This document shows positions 18,924-28,732 of a stretch of DNA of 64,000 bases, piece after piece. Made by a program: the position numbers and the translations under genes. Position 1 is the stretch's first letter. Every line of letters begins with the position of its first letter. This DNA is from CAZEAC01 sp964510065 (lineage in GTDB: Bacteria > Bdellovibrionota_C > UBA2361 > CAIXSY01). The notes under the pieces were generated by a model that searched no databases, was not told where the DNA came from, and saw only the letters and a program-made list of their open reading frames with translations. The DNA is taken from contig CAZEAC010000001.1 of NCBI GenBank assembly GCA_964510065.1, positions 62,001 to 126,000 on the forward strand, read 5' to 3'.

Positions 18924-18941
18924 CTATCGTTCAAGCGATAG
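18924..18941. other. hairpin in the barrel/ABC-F intergenic region
   Basis: CTATCG, a six-base loop, and CGATAG form a perfect 6-bp stem in the 242-base divergent gap between the barrel gene and the ABC-F gene. A TATAAT lies at 18862-18867 without a good -35 at 17 bases. Nothing else stands out in the gap. Confidence 0.3.
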
Positions 18942-19089
18942 CTTTGCACACGTTCGCGGCGTTTCCCAGCAGGCTTTCACTTGAACTTATTCGGCGGGTG
19001 AACGCCTGCAAGATGCCGACGAATCTTAGCCGGAAAGGCGCGAAGCTTCGCGCTAGTTACTTTCCCCTCGTTCTGCGTAATACTCGAGC

Positions 19090-20916
19090 ATGCCTGCGAC
19101 GCCGCTCATAAGTTTAGAGAAGCTCACTAAAAGCTTCACCGAGCCACTCTTCGAAGAAATTACACTCGCTATTAATGAGCGCGAGAAAGTTGTGTTTATA
19201 GGACCAAACGGGTCCGGCAAATCGACGTTATTGAGGATGATGGCAGGCGTTGACGACCCCGATAGCGGAATCGTTCATACCCGCAAGGGTCTAAGAATTA
19301 GTTATGTCGCACAACAAGATGTATTTGACGAGCACGCTACCGTTGATCAAGTGCTTCGCCAAGCACTCATCGATTCTTCAGCGCAAAGCGCCGAACATGA
19401 CCACGAGCTGAATGGACAAGTAAGCATAGCTTTAGGGCGTGCGGGGTTTCATGATTGCTCAGTGCAAGTTTCGACGCTTTCAGGAGGATGGCGTAAACGG
19501 CTGGCTATTGCTCGAGGTCTCGCCCTCAATCCAGAACTTCTTCTTCTGGATGAGCCGACAAACCATCTCGATATTGATGGCATTTTGTGGATTGAAGAGA
19601 TCGTACGCGAGTCGTCATGTGCGGTCGTGTTTGTAAGCCATGACCGTTACTTCATTGAACGGCTGGCGCAGCGGGTAATTGAAATCAATCGGCTGTATCC
19701 GGGCGGGTTCTTCTCTAGCGCTGGCTCCTACCGTGATTTCTTAGAATCTCGGACACTTTATATTGAAGGACTTGAACAGACCCACGCATCGCTCGCAAAC
19801 AAAGCACGCCGTGAACTTGCGTGGCTTCGTCAGGGCGCTAAAGCTCGCACCACCAAGTCCCGTTACCGCAGTGCTGAGGCGGAGAGATTGCAAGATGAGG
19901 TCAAAGCCACTCGAATTACAAGCGAACGTGCTGATTTCGAGTTCGCGCCATCGTCCCGCAAATCGCGAGATCTGATCACGATCGAAGAGATTGCAAAATC
20001 ATTTAGTGCGAGACTTCTATTCGAAGGAATATCTCTAATACTTTCGCCTGGAGTGCGTCTCGGAGTTGTCGGCGCAAATGGTACTGGGAAAACCAGCTTT
20101 TTAAAGATTCTTCTCGGCGAGGTTGCTCCCGATCGAGGTCGTGTGATCGCTGCACCAAAACTCAAGGTAGCTTTTTTTGATCAAGCTCGTAAGCGCCTCA
20201 ACCCGGATCAATCTCTTAAGTCGGCGCTTTGCACTGACGGAGACAGCGTTGTCTTTGATGGAAAACAGGTGCATGTAAGTGCATGGGCCGAACGCTTCTT
20301 ATTTTCGACAACACAGCTTGCACTACCGATTAAAAAGCTCTCAGGAGGAGAGCAGGCCCGCGTGCTCCTTGCGCAGATTATGCGAGAGCAGGCTGACATC
20401 ATTCTCTTCGACGAACCAACAAATGATCTCGATATCAATACTCTCGAGGTATTAGAACAAAGCTTTTTGGAGTATCCCGGGGCGATAGTATTGGTAACTC
20501 ATGATCGATACCTCCTTGAAAGCACGGCCACGTCAGTTCTTGGCCTTCTCGGCCCGCAAAGCGCTATCTTTGGAAGCTACTCGCAGTGGGAACAGGCTCG
20601 TAAGCAACAAGCTCATCAAAAGTCCAGCGTTCGTAGCGCTACCAATATACCAACGGATCCAGGCAGTAAGGTTCCCAAGCGAGTTAAGCTAAGTTTCAAA
20701 GAGCAGAAGGAATACGAAGGAATTGAGTCACAAATTCTTCGTGCCGAGGGTAGAGTTACCGGATTAAAAGAGAAGATCGCGGCACCGGAAACGGTTGCCA
20801 ATGCAAGCTTGCTTCGTGAGTGCTGCCAGAAACTTGCCGAGGAAGAGCTGATTGTCGAGACACTTTATAATCGATGGCAGGAGCTTGATCAGAAAAAGCG
20901 AGGGATCGATTTGTAA
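19090..20916 (+). CDS. uup: ABC-F family ATPase, Uup-like
   Basis: A 608-residue cytosolic protein with two ABC ATPase domains and no membrane segments. The first has Walker A GPNGSGKST, signature LSGGWRKRLAIARGLALN and Walker B LLLLDEPTNHLDI. The second has GANGTGKTS, LSGGEQARVLLAQ and IILFDEPTNDLDI. The linker carries RQGAKARTTKSR, characteristic of Uup. The last 70 residues form a charged coiled coil (EGRVTGLKEKIAAPE), also a Uup feature. ABC-F proteins act on the ribosome or on branched DNA intermediates. The exact role is inferred. Confidence 0.9.
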   Translation: MPATPLISLEKLTKSFTEPLFEEITLAINEREKVVFIGPNGSGKSTLLRMMAGVDDPDSGIVHTRKGLRISYVAQQDVFDEHATVDQVLRQALIDSSAQSAEHDHELNGQVSIALGRAGFHDCSVQVSTLSGGWRKRLAIARGLALNPELLLLDEPTNHLDIDGILWIEEIVRESSCAVVFVSHDRYFIERLAQRVIEINRLYPGGFFSSAGSYRDFLESRTLYIEGLEQTHASLANKARRELAWLRQGAKARTTKSRYRSAEAERLQDEVKATRITSERADFEFAPSSRKSRDLITIEEIAKSFSARLLFEGISLILSPGVRLGVVGANGTGKTSFLKILLGEVAPDRGRVIAAPKLKVAFFDQARKRLNPDQSLKSALCTDGDSVVFDGKQVHVSAWAERFLFSTTQLALPIKKLSGGEQARVLLAQIMREQADIILFDEPTNDLDINTLEVLEQSFLEYPGAIVLVTHDRYLLESTATSVLGLLGPQSAIFGSYSQWEQARKQQAHQKSSVRSATNIPTDPGSKVPKRVKLSFKEQKEYEGIESQILRAEGRVTGLKEKIAAPETVANASLLRECCQKLAEEELIVETLYNRWQELDQKKRGIDL

Positions 20917-20960
20917 GTGGACGAATTCCGAGAAAAACGAAGCCATTCGACAAATTACAC

Positions 20961-20995
20961 TTCCGCAGCAGAAACCTGTAAGAAGTCCGAGTTAG
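20961..20995. repeat. short dispersed repeat, copy 1
   Basis: TCCGCAGCAGAA, a few variable bases, then AGAAGTCCGAGTTA. A near-identical block occurs at 63159-63195. It sits between the convergent stops of the ABC-F gene and the large unknown gene. Confidence 0.55.
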
Positions 20996-20997
20996 CG

Positions 20998-22923
20998 CTA
21001 AATTAAATCGTCCACAATTCGAATGAGTTCTGTTCGAAGCTGTACCGCCTCAAAGCGACAGCCTGAAAAGTTATTATCATCAAGAAGATAACTGCGCAAA
21101 CGTTTAAGCTGCTTTCCACCAGGCTTTTCGCCCTTAAAAAGAACCTGAAGAATGGCGCTTATCTGTCCATCGTCGAACGGAATGGTGACTCGCTCTAAAT
21201 TGGAAGTGGCTGCCACACGCTGAACTTCCTTAATTGCAACTGGAAACGTCCGCAGCAGCGATCGCTGCGCTTCAGAAAGACGCGGACGCCCCTGGCGTGC
21301 CGGCGCCTCTATCTTTTCGATAGTTGGCTCCACTTCAGGCCCCGCCATTGGCTCATTAGCAATGTAGAGGCTTAGCGTCTTACCGAATGTAATTCGCTCA
21401 TATCCCGGAGCTTCGCGAAGCATCTCTTCAAATAAAACTGCAAAGGCTCTCGGTTTCTCCTGACACACACTCTCAATTATGAATGACGGCGAACGGAAGT
21501 TCGACATCTTCAATATTGAAGCGATCCTTCGTCGTACAGGATTATTATTCTTAATTTCCAAAAATGTTTTTCGTCCTTCGGATAAAAAACAGCCCGTATC
21601 ATCCGCGCCGATGGTAACACTTCCATGTTTTATCAAGGCCAGATCACGTTCAATTACCTTCCATGGATCGCCACAAAGAAGCAAATTAGGCAGCACATGT
21701 CGCTCTCGAAGACAGAACGACCTTACCTCCAGACCCTCAATACCATCCGATGCTTCAGATCGTGCTCGGAAAGGATAATTAATACGTATGTAATGTGGAT
21801 CTGCGACAAGCACGCTTTCAGCGAGTCGAGGCCATGCAAATAGGCTGTAATCAATGCTGATCGTGCCTCCCGTAAGCTCCTTGTTGGTAAGCAGGCGCGC
21901 CGCCGCGAGAAGGTCTTCGGACTCGGCCACGCCAATTCTTGCATTCAGGGCTAACGACTTAACAACCTCGGGACTTTGCGCTCGAACATGATACTGCCCC
22001 TTTTGAAGTTTAGGTTCTATTGATGATAACCAAGATGTTTCAAAACGTTTCAAATATTCAGATCCCGCGGTCGCCCGCATCGCCTTCAAAAGCTGCTGGT
22101 GAAGCATTACTCGATTCGCGTCGTCGATTGAGGTAAGTTCAAAATCAGCTGCAGCGCGGGTCCATTCGCTGAATTTGGCAAGCTCATCGGCACTCAATAC
22201 AATGCCGAGCCTTTCAAATCTGCGTTGCATGACATTTGCGGCCTTTGCAAGCGTAAGCCCACTTGACTGTGCAAGCTCCGCGGTCACGAGACACAAGGCG
22301 AGGTCTCGTGGCCCGGCGCAGCGGCCTATCATTTCAGCCAGCTCTAGTGCCGGTTCAACTTGAAGGATCTTTTTCTCGCCGACAACTCGCTCGAAGAAAT
22401 TGAGTACTATTGCTGCGGTATTACAAAAAATATCACTTTCCGCTCGAGAATAACGGCAAGTAGCCTCGAGGCCTTCGTAGAGCTGCTGAGTGCGAATCGA
22501 AAGGTCACTTGCAAACGAAGCGCGCCATTTATTACTGAGCTCCGGCTTAGAGTTGATCGCCCGGTACTTATAACCGGAAATGCTCACTTCAAGCCTTGCA
22601 AACATTTCTTCAGGAATGATTTTGGGGGGATCAGGAAATTTCTCGTGAATCGCCCGCTCTAGTCCACCAGATCTAAATTTAGCTTTGACGCTCTCAATCA
22701 GAAAGACTTTAAGCAGCTCCGATTCGGGATCAGCAAAGTACGGCTGTAGCTCTTTAAGAAACTTAATTGCACGTTTTGAGATCTGCTCTGGAGATTGATC
22801 AGCATCGAGAGCAAGAAGCAACTCAAGTGCTCCGTTCACTACTGGGGGAACGCCGCGGTCGGCAAAGGCCGAGTCGCGATAGCGCACGCACAAATTAGTC
22901 TCAGGCTGCACGACACTGAACAT
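20998..22923 (-). CDS. large protein of unknown function (641 residues)
   Basis: I do not recognise this cytosolic protein, which has no signal peptide or membrane helix. It is mostly helical up to about residue 400, then more mixed (GGTISIDYSLFAWPRLAES, RNYPFR-like segments). A Pro/Glu-rich linker (PMAGPEVEPTIEKIEAP) precedes a C-terminal helical tail. Its start lies 52 bases after the stop of the LolD-like ATPase in the same direction, so it may be the last gene of that transporter operon. The role is unknown. Confidence 0.6.
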   Translation of the reverse strand: MFSVVQPETNLCVRYRDSAFADRGVPPVVNGALELLLALDADQSPEQISKRAIKFLKELQPYFADPESELLKVFLIESVKAKFRSGGLERAIHEKFPDPPKIIPEEMFARLEVSISGYKYRAINSKPELSNKWRASFASDLSIRTQQLYEGLEATCRYSRAESDIFCNTAAIVLNFFERVVGEKKILQVEPALELAEMIGRCAGPRDLALCLVTAELAQSSGLTLAKAANVMQRRFERLGIVLSADELAKFSEWTRAAADFELTSIDDANRVMLHQQLLKAMRATAGSEYLKRFETSWLSSIEPKLQKGQYHVRAQSPEVVKSLALNARIGVAESEDLLAAARLLTNKELTGGTISIDYSLFAWPRLAESVLVADPHYIRINYPFRARSEASDGIEGLEVRSFCLRERHVLPNLLLCGDPWKVIERDLALIKHGSVTIGADDTGCFLSEGRKTFLEIKNNNPVRRRIASILKMSNFRSPSFIIESVCQEKPRAFAVLFEEMLREAPGYERITFGKTLSLYIANEPMAGPEVEPTIEKIEAPARQGRPRLSEAQRSLLRTFPVAIKEVQRVAATSNLERVTIPFDDGQISAILQVLFKGEKPGGKQLKRLRSYLLDDNNFSGCRFEAVQLRTELIRIVDDLI

Positions 22924-22975
22924 GCAGCGATAGTAGCATACTCCCCGCGCTAAGATATAAATTACATTGCGCTAA

Positions 22976-23665
22976 TTATCGCCGATTGTCGGAGACTATC
23001 TTACCATCATGAAGCCCGACCAAACGCTTGGCGAACTGCATCACGAGGCTGTCGTGCGTCGAGAAAACAAAAGTAGTGCGCCGTTCTTCATTAAGTTTCC
23101 GCATAAGTTCCAAAAGCGCGCCGGCAGTTTTCGAATCGAGGTTCGCGGTAGGCTCGTCGGCGAGAATTATCGACGGATTTGCCACGATTGCACGAGCAAC
23201 GGCAACCCGCTGCTGTTGCCCACCTGACAGCTCTCCGGGGCGTCTCTTGGTAAGCGCACCAAGACCCACTTCTTGTAGAATTGCCACGGATCTTTCGCGC
23301 CGCTCTTTTGCTGCTACTCCTTGAAGCTGCATTACAAATTCGACATTTTCAGCCGCCGACAAGACAGGAATTAAGTTATAAGCCTGAAAGATGAAGCCAA
23401 TCTGATTGAGTCGCAACGCTGCGCGTTCGCTGCGGGAAAGAGTGCCAAGCGAGCGCTCGCCGATATAGACTTCTCCCGAAGTCGGAACATCAAGACCGCC
23501 TATAATATTGAGTAACGTGGTCTTGCCCGAGCCGGATGGCCCAAAAAGGCTTACGAAGCTGCCTGCCTCGATGAGCAGGTCGACTCCATCAAGCGCATGA
23601 ACTTCTGAATCCCCCTGTGAATAAAATTTCGAGACCTTGTCGCACCGAATATCCTCAACGCTCAT
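22976..23665 (-). CDS. ABC transporter ATP-binding protein, LolD/MacB type
   Basis: A 229-residue ATPase with Walker A GPSGSGKTT, Q-loop GFIFQAYNL, signature LSGGQQQRVAVARAI and Walker B IILADEPTANLDS. This is the MacB/LolD/FtsE subfamily, which drives mechanotransmission permeases rather than solute channels. Its start is one base from the stop of the FtsX-like permease upstream, so the complex is encoded by consecutive genes. The presence of a LolA-like protein nearby suggests lipoprotein or outer-membrane-lipid handling, though this is inference. Confidence 0.88.
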   Translation of the reverse strand: MSVEDIRCDKVSKFYSQGDSEVHALDGVDLLIEAGSFVSLFGPSGSGKTTLLNIIGGLDVPTSGEVYIGERSLGTLSRSERAALRLNQIGFIFQAYNLIPVLSAAENVEFVMQLQGVAAKERRERSVAILQEVGLGALTKRRPGELSGGQQQRVAVARAIVANPSIILADEPTANLDSKTAGALLELMRKLNEERRTTFVFSTHDSLVMQFAKRLVGLHDGKIVSDNRR

Positions 23666-23666
23666 A

Positions 23667-24896
23667 TTAGCTCCTCGTCAATGCCGCCGCGGGCGCGATT
23701 GTCGACGCACGGTACGCGGGATATAGCGAACTTAAGATTCCCATAACAAAAAGTATCACATTTACTTTGATCCAATCAGCAAGCAGAAACTTAGGATATA
23801 TGATTCTTGATATGCCTATATGCTCGGCGCCTGCCGCAAACGCGGAGATGTCCAAGCCATTGCGAAGCCACCACATCGTGCCGAGCCCGAGAATATTTCC
23901 TGCCGCAGCACCAGCGAGGATAAGCACCAGCGACTCAATCAATATTAAAGTTATTATTTGCGGTGGCTTCATTCCAAGGGCCTGGAATAAGCCAAGCTCA
24001 CGGCTGCGCTCGAAGATAGCCATAAGCATGGTATTGATTAACCCAAACGATACGGCCACAAACACCACCACAAACCAAAAGCTAATGAAGCGCCCTTGAA
24101 CGCTAATTAGGGCCACAATAAATGGGTTGAGAGACTCCCAACTATCGACAGCGAGGCCGCCCGCGACCTCTCGCAACTGCGACTCCACCTCAGGGATTCG
24201 CTCTCGCGACGGAAGTCGAAGCGCGATCTCACTTATCTTCCCAGGAATTCCAAGAAACTGCTGTGCGATTTTTTTGCTGACGAAGACATTGCCGAGCTCT
24301 GTGCTTTCCAGCTTTGCTTTGAAAACTCCGCGTATGCGAAAACCGCGCTCTGCTATCTGGTGATCAGCCCCCTCGCTCATCAAGACAATTCGTTTTCCAA
24401 TTCCGGTTTGCAGCCGCTCGAGAAGCTTCGCGCCGACAATGGCTCCGCTCTCATCGTGCTGGCTTAAAAATTCTCCGTCGATGACCGCGTCTGCGACAAA
24501 GGACAACCCACGTTCGCGTTCAGCATCGATACCGACGATCGCTACTCCGAAACTCTCGCGTTCACTTGCCGCCACGCCTGGCACGCGAACTCTTTCGGAC
24601 CAGCGTGAGGCTTGATTGAGCTTGGCCCGCAAATCGCCCTGCGCTTCCGGAAAAGTGTACTCAATCGAGGGATCATCGAGATACCGCGGCGCGTGTATCT
24701 GAATATGTCCGGAGAGCGTCGAAATAGTGTCTTCGGCCATCCCGTAGCTCACGCCACGGGCGAGCGTCGACAATGCCACGGAACTCCATACGCCGAGCGC
24801 CACTGCGGCGATACTTATGCAAGAGCGCTTCTTATTGCGCAGCACATTGCGAATTCCCAAAACGAAGTAGGTACTGGTTAATGTCACGATACTCAC
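23667..24896 (-). CDS. FtsX/MacB-type ABC transporter permease (second)
   Basis: A 409-residue permease with the MacB/LolCE layout. It has an N-terminal membrane helix after IRNVLRNKKRS, a large periplasmic domain (about residues 45-270), then three C-terminal helices (FWFVVVFVAVSFGLINTML, LILIESLVLILAGAAAG, the last near VNVILFVMGILSSLYP). The RSRELGLFQALGMKP loop is the family hallmark for contact with the ATPase. Its ATG overlaps the stop of the upstream permease, so the pair is co-translated. Confidence 0.88.
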   Translation of the reverse strand: MSIVTLTSTYFVLGIRNVLRNKKRSCISIAAVALGVWSSVALSTLARGVSYGMAEDTISTLSGHIQIHAPRYLDDPSIEYTFPEAQGDLRAKLNQASRWSERVRVPGVAASERESFGVAIVGIDAERERGLSFVADAVIDGEFLSQHDESGAIVGAKLLERLQTGIGKRIVLMSEGADHQIAERGFRIRGVFKAKLESTELGNVFVSKKIAQQFLGIPGKISEIALRLPSRERIPEVESQLREVAGGLAVDSWESLNPFIVALISVQGRFISFWFVVVFVAVSFGLINTMLMAIFERSRELGLFQALGMKPPQIITLILIESLVLILAGAAAGNILGLGTMWWLRNGLDISAFAAGAEHIGISRIIYPKFLLADWIKVNVILFVMGILSSLYPAYRASTIAPAAALTRS

Positions 24897-26116
24897 GAAC
24901 GAAGCGCCTTTAATTGATCAAGTGTCATTACTCGAACCAACGGATATACTACCGAAAGTATCGAAGCAGCAGCGACCGCGTACACGGGAATCGAAATAAC
25001 AGTCCAGGTAACTTCCGGATAAATTACGCCCGGAAGATTCCATTTCTTCATTATTTCCTCAGTTCCTGGAATGCTAAATCCAAAGTGGTGAAAATAGCTC
25101 ACAATGCATACACCAAGGAAAATTCCCAGAAGCGCGCCGCATAGCGAAAGAAGAGTTGATTCAAAGAGGACCAGTCGTGCAAGTTGGTAGGGTCGGCATC
25201 CGAGCGCTAAGATGACGCCTAACTCCCGGGTACGCTCGAGCACCGACATAAGAAAAGTATTAAGAATGCAAAAGGTAACAATTAAGATGAGCGAGCTATA
25301 AAAAAGCCACCCCCCTGCCATGTCAAGTTCAATAGATTGGCGCACACCAGGAAGTAGCGCCTCCCAATCTCGAAGTACAACTTCTTGGCCATATAGTGGC
25401 TGCAAGAGTCCCGTAATAACTTTCGCAGCTGGAGCAAGTGATTCAAGATCGTCAAGTGCCAGCACAATGGTATGAACTTGCTGTTCCATACTAAAACCCT
25501 GATCAAAAGCGCCTATCGGAATTTCTACGATCTGCCTGTCCAGCTCGCGCGCGCCGCTTTCAAAGATACCTACCGTTGAAAGCACCAGCGCAGCAACCGA
25601 TCCATCATGACCCTGACCAAGCAGCGTTACTTCATCACCGATTGAAACTTTCAAGTTCTTTGCTAATGCCGATCCGAGTACAATCTCGTTACCTGCGCCA
25701 AGATATCGGCCACTCACGAGGCGTGAAGAGATCGAGGATACGCGACGTTCGCGCTCGGGACTTACTCCGACAACCTGGACACCATACGAGCGCTCGGCAC
25801 TTGAAGCCAGAGCAAAGCCTAGGGCACGCGGGGCGACGCCTATTACATGAGGGATTCTATCGAGCGAGTCGATAAGTTCTGACTTTACGGGAAAGCTATT
25901 TCTTGTCTGCGGCTTATCAAGATACTCTCGCTGTTGTATTTGCAGCGCCCCCTGGAACAAGCTTACCGTGCTTCGAACCGCTGTCGAGTACGATTTAAGC
26001 TGAATGCTAATAAAAAAGGTGAGCACCATTGTCGCAAAGGCAATGGCTCCAAGAGTAAGAAGAGTTCTTCTTGAGTTGCGCCAGAGGTTGCGCCAGGCAA
26101 GCTCGGTTACATACAT
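24893..26116 (-). CDS. FtsX/MacB-type ABC transporter permease (first)
   Basis: A 407-residue paralogue of the next permease with the same architecture. It has an N-terminal helix after LAWRNLWRNSRRT, a periplasmic MacB-type domain, and three C-terminal helices with ERTRELGVILALGCRP before the second. The two permeases probably form a heterodimer with the LolD-like ATPase, as LolC and LolE do. The gene is separated from the LolA-like gene upstream by a palindromic repeat (26133-26267). Confidence 0.88.
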   Translation of the reverse strand: MYVTELAWRNLWRNSRRTLLTLGAIAFATMVLTFFISIQLKSYSTAVRSTVSLFQGALQIQQREYLDKPQTRNSFPVKSELIDSLDRIPHVIGVAPRALGFALASSAERSYGVQVVGVSPERERRVSSISSRLVSGRYLGAGNEIVLGSALAKNLKVSIGDEVTLLGQGHDGSVAALVLSTVGIFESGARELDRQIVEIPIGAFDQGFSMEQQVHTIVLALDDLESLAPAAKVITGLLQPLYGQEVVLRDWEALLPGVRQSIELDMAGGWLFYSSLILIVTFCILNTFLMSVLERTRELGVILALGCRPYQLARLVLFESTLLSLCGALLGIFLGVCIVSYFHHFGFSIPGTEEIMKKWNLPGVIYPEVTWTVISIPVYAVAAASILSVVYPLVRVMTLDQLKALRS

Positions 26117-26132
26117 AGTCTACCCTAGTACA

Positions 26133-26267
26133 CTGTAAACAAAATACTCTCCTTTTCTAGCTCTGTACTCTCTGTGCCTCTGTGGTTTTTGTAAGGAAAA
26201 TAAACCACAGAGGCAGAGAGAGCACAGAGTTAGAACCGAGAGGAGGGATACGTTATTTGGTTTACAG
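26133..26267. repeat. palindromic element, copy B
   Basis: A 135-bp element with terminal inverted repeats CTGTAAACAAAATA and its near-complement TATTTGGTTTACAG. The core CTCTGTGCCTCTGTGG pairs with CCACAGAGGCAGAGAG across a T/A-rich loop. Both flanks carry CTAG (26126-26129 and 26272-26275), possibly a target duplication. It sits between the LolA-like and permease genes. Confidence 0.85.
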
Positions 26268-26276
26268 AACACTAGC

Positions 26277-27029
26277 CTAGTTCCTTGTGTCAGATAAATG
26301 ACTCAAGGAGAATATCTTGGAATCAAGTGATATGCCAAAATTAAGCGCCTCGTGGACTATTTCGGTCCACTCGTCGCTTGACTCAGCACTCTGCATCCGT
26401 GAACGCTTCGGATAGGTTCGACCACCGATAAGCATTATCTCATACGCAGAGAGCTTTTTTACCAGCTTCATATCCTGGTCATAAAACGCTCGCTCGATGA
26501 TAACGAGATCGTCCCTTACTTTTAGAACCTCCTTGCCCCACACCACCGCCGCGTCATCTTTTGGAATAGACTCAATTACGGTGACTTTGTGGCCTTCATG
26601 CTTCTCGTCTCCGATAACTTTGTGGGTATATTGATCAATAATATCTGTTTGTTTAGCCAGATCAGAATGCGAAAAGTCCGAACCCATCCAGCTTTGGTTC
26701 ATCATGCTCGAGGGTATTTTGACTATTCGATTAATTTTCGGTGAATAGCTCCACATCTCCCGATCGATAACCAGCGAGGAATTTCCCGCATCCTTGGCCG
26801 GAGAGGTAAAGCGGACGAGACTCTTCTTTTCGCCTTCGGTCCAGCCTTTAAAGGACATCGTGCGCTCCCATGTAGGCCTATGCACCAACATCGTCGCTTC
26901 TAGGTATGAGCTTTCGCCGCGCCAATGATCGACGGCACGACGGATAAGCGACAAAGCGCTCTCTTCAGCGAAAAGCGAGTTGGTTACGGTCAGAAGCAGA
27001 ATCAAAACTACGCGCTTAATTGCCAGCAT
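26277..27029 (-). CDS. outer-membrane lipoprotein-sorting protein, LolA-like
   Basis: A 250-residue periplasmic protein with a signal peptide (MLAIKRVVLILLLTVTNSLFA). The fold is that of the LolA-like family. YLEATMLVHRPTWERTM, KSLVRFTSPAKDAGNSSL, DREMWSYSPKINRIVKIPSS and the WMGSDFSHSDLA stretch are family hallmarks. Members sit next to RND or MacB-type transporters and are thought to carry lipidated cargo. Here it precedes the two permeases and the ATPase in the same direction. Confidence 0.87.
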   Translation of the reverse strand: MLAIKRVVLILLLTVTNSLFAEESALSLIRRAVDHWRGESSYLEATMLVHRPTWERTMSFKGWTEGEKKSLVRFTSPAKDAGNSSLVIDREMWSYSPKINRIVKIPSSMMNQSWMGSDFSHSDLAKQTDIIDQYTHKVIGDEKHEGHKVTVIESIPKDDAAVVWGKEVLKVRDDLVIIERAFYDQDMKLVKKLSAYEIMLIGGRTYPKRSRMQSAESSDEWTEIVHEALNFGISLDSKIFSLSHLSDTRN

Positions 27030-27033
27030 ATCC

Positions 27034-27894
27034 TCAAGATTCCTGTAGTACGATTATAGCGACTCCAATTGAGGTAAGTATCGCGCCAATCATTTTCCGA
27101 GTAAATCCTAGCTCCTTAAATAGCACCTTCCCTCCAATCACAGTAATAATTAACGTAACGCGGAGAATCGCCGCGAGCTGTGCCGAGGTCAGCGTTTGAA
27201 GCGCGCAGAGCTTCAGCACCATGAAGGACACTTCAAACACAGCGCGAAGACACAGCGGCACAAGTGCAAGTTTTATTGGCGTGGTTACGTTTTTCTCCCA
27301 AAAAAGAGTCGGGAGAAGCAGCACGCAGGAGAGCAACGTCATGGCGAAGGCCGAAAAAATTGGCGAGGCTCGTTGCACGCTCATCCGATCAAAACAAATA
27401 TTAAGTCCCATGAAAGCGGCACTGAGCAAGGCAAATATCACCGCGTTCCTCGATGGCCTACAATCTACCTTATAAAAGAGTACCAGATTGCCCGCGACCG
27501 TAAGAAAGACTCCGAGTACCACACCACTATTTAATGCGTCATTGGTGAGGGTCGGCGAGAAAAGCAGCACAAACAATGGATAGAGTGCAATAAGCGAAGA
27601 TACGAGCGAAAGCTCGCCGTGCGAAAGCGCGTGCATCTTGAAGCTTTCAGCGAAGCAATCAGTGAACGCACGAAGAGCAACGAAGAGAAAGAATCCTGCC
27701 TTTACTTCAAAGCTCTCTATACCGAGCCCCCATAGTAGCGCAAGGAGCACGACGTAGATTGGCAGCGGAAAAAGAAACGAAGCAAAGGCGGAAAGATTGC
27801 CGCTTACCGCGAGCGCAATCTTTTTGTTAAATATATCCTTAGCGGAACCTAACGCTGCGCTTAAAAAACCAAAGAAAATGCCCATCGAGGGCAT
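27034..27894 (-). CDS. EamA/DMT-family transporter
   Basis: A 286-residue integral membrane protein with about ten hydrophobic helices in two repeats of five, the drug/metabolite transporter layout. The second half includes LRVTLIITVIGGKVLFKELG, typical of the EamA repeat end, and the C-terminus is AILTSIGVAIIVLQES. The substrate cannot be told from sequence. It lies four bases before the LolA-like start, so it may be the first gene of that operon. Confidence 0.82.
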   Translation of the reverse strand: MPSMGIFFGFLSAALGSAKDIFNKKIALAVSGNLSAFASFLFPLPIYVVLLALLWGLGIESFEVKAGFFLFVALRAFTDCFAESFKMHALSHGELSLVSSLIALYPLFVLLFSPTLTNDALNSGVVLGVFLTVAGNLVLFYKVDCRPSRNAVIFALLSAAFMGLNICFDRMSVQRASPIFSAFAMTLLSCVLLLPTLFWEKNVTTPIKLALVPLCLRAVFEVSFMVLKLCALQTLTSAQLAAILRVTLIITVIGGKVLFKELGFTRKMIGAILTSIGVAIIVLQES

Positions 27895-28035
27895 TCTCCC
27901 TGGTTATAGCGGGCGCTACAAGCTCAGATATATCCTGCTTGCGCTGAGTACACCTGCAAATATAACGCATTAATTATCCATGGTACTGCTCATGGGTAAT
28001 CGGGGTATACTCTCAGAAACTTATCGTGAGGGATT

Positions 28036-28728
28036 ATGCGCACAGTAATAATTACCGGGGCAAATAGGCTTAATGGAATCGGCTATCAGATTGCTTCCGA
28101 GCTCGTTAGTCGCGGGGACCAGGTGATAATTACCGCTCGCAATCTGCAATCGGGAAGTGTCGCGCTCAAAGCGCTTGGCAGTAATGCGCGTTTGCTGGCG
28201 CTTGATCTTACAAAGCCCAAAGCAATCGAGAATTTTGCTCGTGAATTTTCAGAGTTCTGTCCCACCCTGGATGTGCTTATTAATAATTCAGGCGTTCTCC
28301 TTGATAGCACGGTGTCGGTTTTAGAAACCACTGCACAGCTGTTTTTGGAAACCTTTAGCGTGAATACGGTTGCTCCAGTCCTGCTTTCACAGTCGCTACT
28401 GCCCTTTCTTAGGAAATCGAAGAGCCCGAGAATCATAAATGTATCAAGCGGTGCTGGCCAGCTTTCTGATGGCGAGCTTTCGAATTGGGCGCCAGCCTAT
28501 AGTGCTTCGAAAGCCGCGCTCAACGCACTGACCCAGCAGCTCGCATCAACTCTTCCCGGGATTTCAATCAATAGCGTATGTCCCGGCTGGTGCAAGACCG
28601 ATATGGGGGGTAAGGAGGCCCCGCGAACTGCCGCGCAGGGAGCCGAGACGATTGTCTGGCTTGCAACCGACGCTGATCAAAAAATTACGGGGAAGTTCTT
28701 TCGAGACAAAAAAGAGATTCCCTGGTAG
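28036..28728 (+). CDS. short-chain dehydrogenase/reductase
   Basis: A 230-residue classical SDR. The nucleotide-binding motif is TGANRLNGIGYQIA, slightly longer than the usual TGxxxGIG. LDVLINNSGV gives the NNAG-type motif, INVSSGAG the Ser, and YSASKAAL the YxxxK pair. Thus Ser, Tyr and Lys are all present and an active NAD(P)-dependent oxidoreductase is expected. The loop after the second strand (ITARNLQS) hints at NADP. The substrate is unknown. It is convergent with the inositol-phosphatase-family gene, four bases away. Confidence 0.9.
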   Translation: MRTVIITGANRLNGIGYQIASELVSRGDQVIITARNLQSGSVALKALGSNARLLALDLTKPKAIENFAREFSEFCPTLDVLINNSGVLLDSTVSVLETTAQLFLETFSVNTVAPVLLSQSLLPFLRKSKSPRIINVSSGAGQLSDGELSNWAPAYSASKAALNALTQQLASTLPGISINSVCPGWCKTDMGGKEAPRTAAQGAETIVWLATDADQKITGKFFRDKKEIPW

Positions 28729-28732
28729 CAGT

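Noticed and set aside
18653..19111. 152-codon plus-strand ORF upstream of the ABC-F gene
   Set aside because: It overlaps the barrel gene antisense and the ABC-F start in another frame; no recognisable protein.
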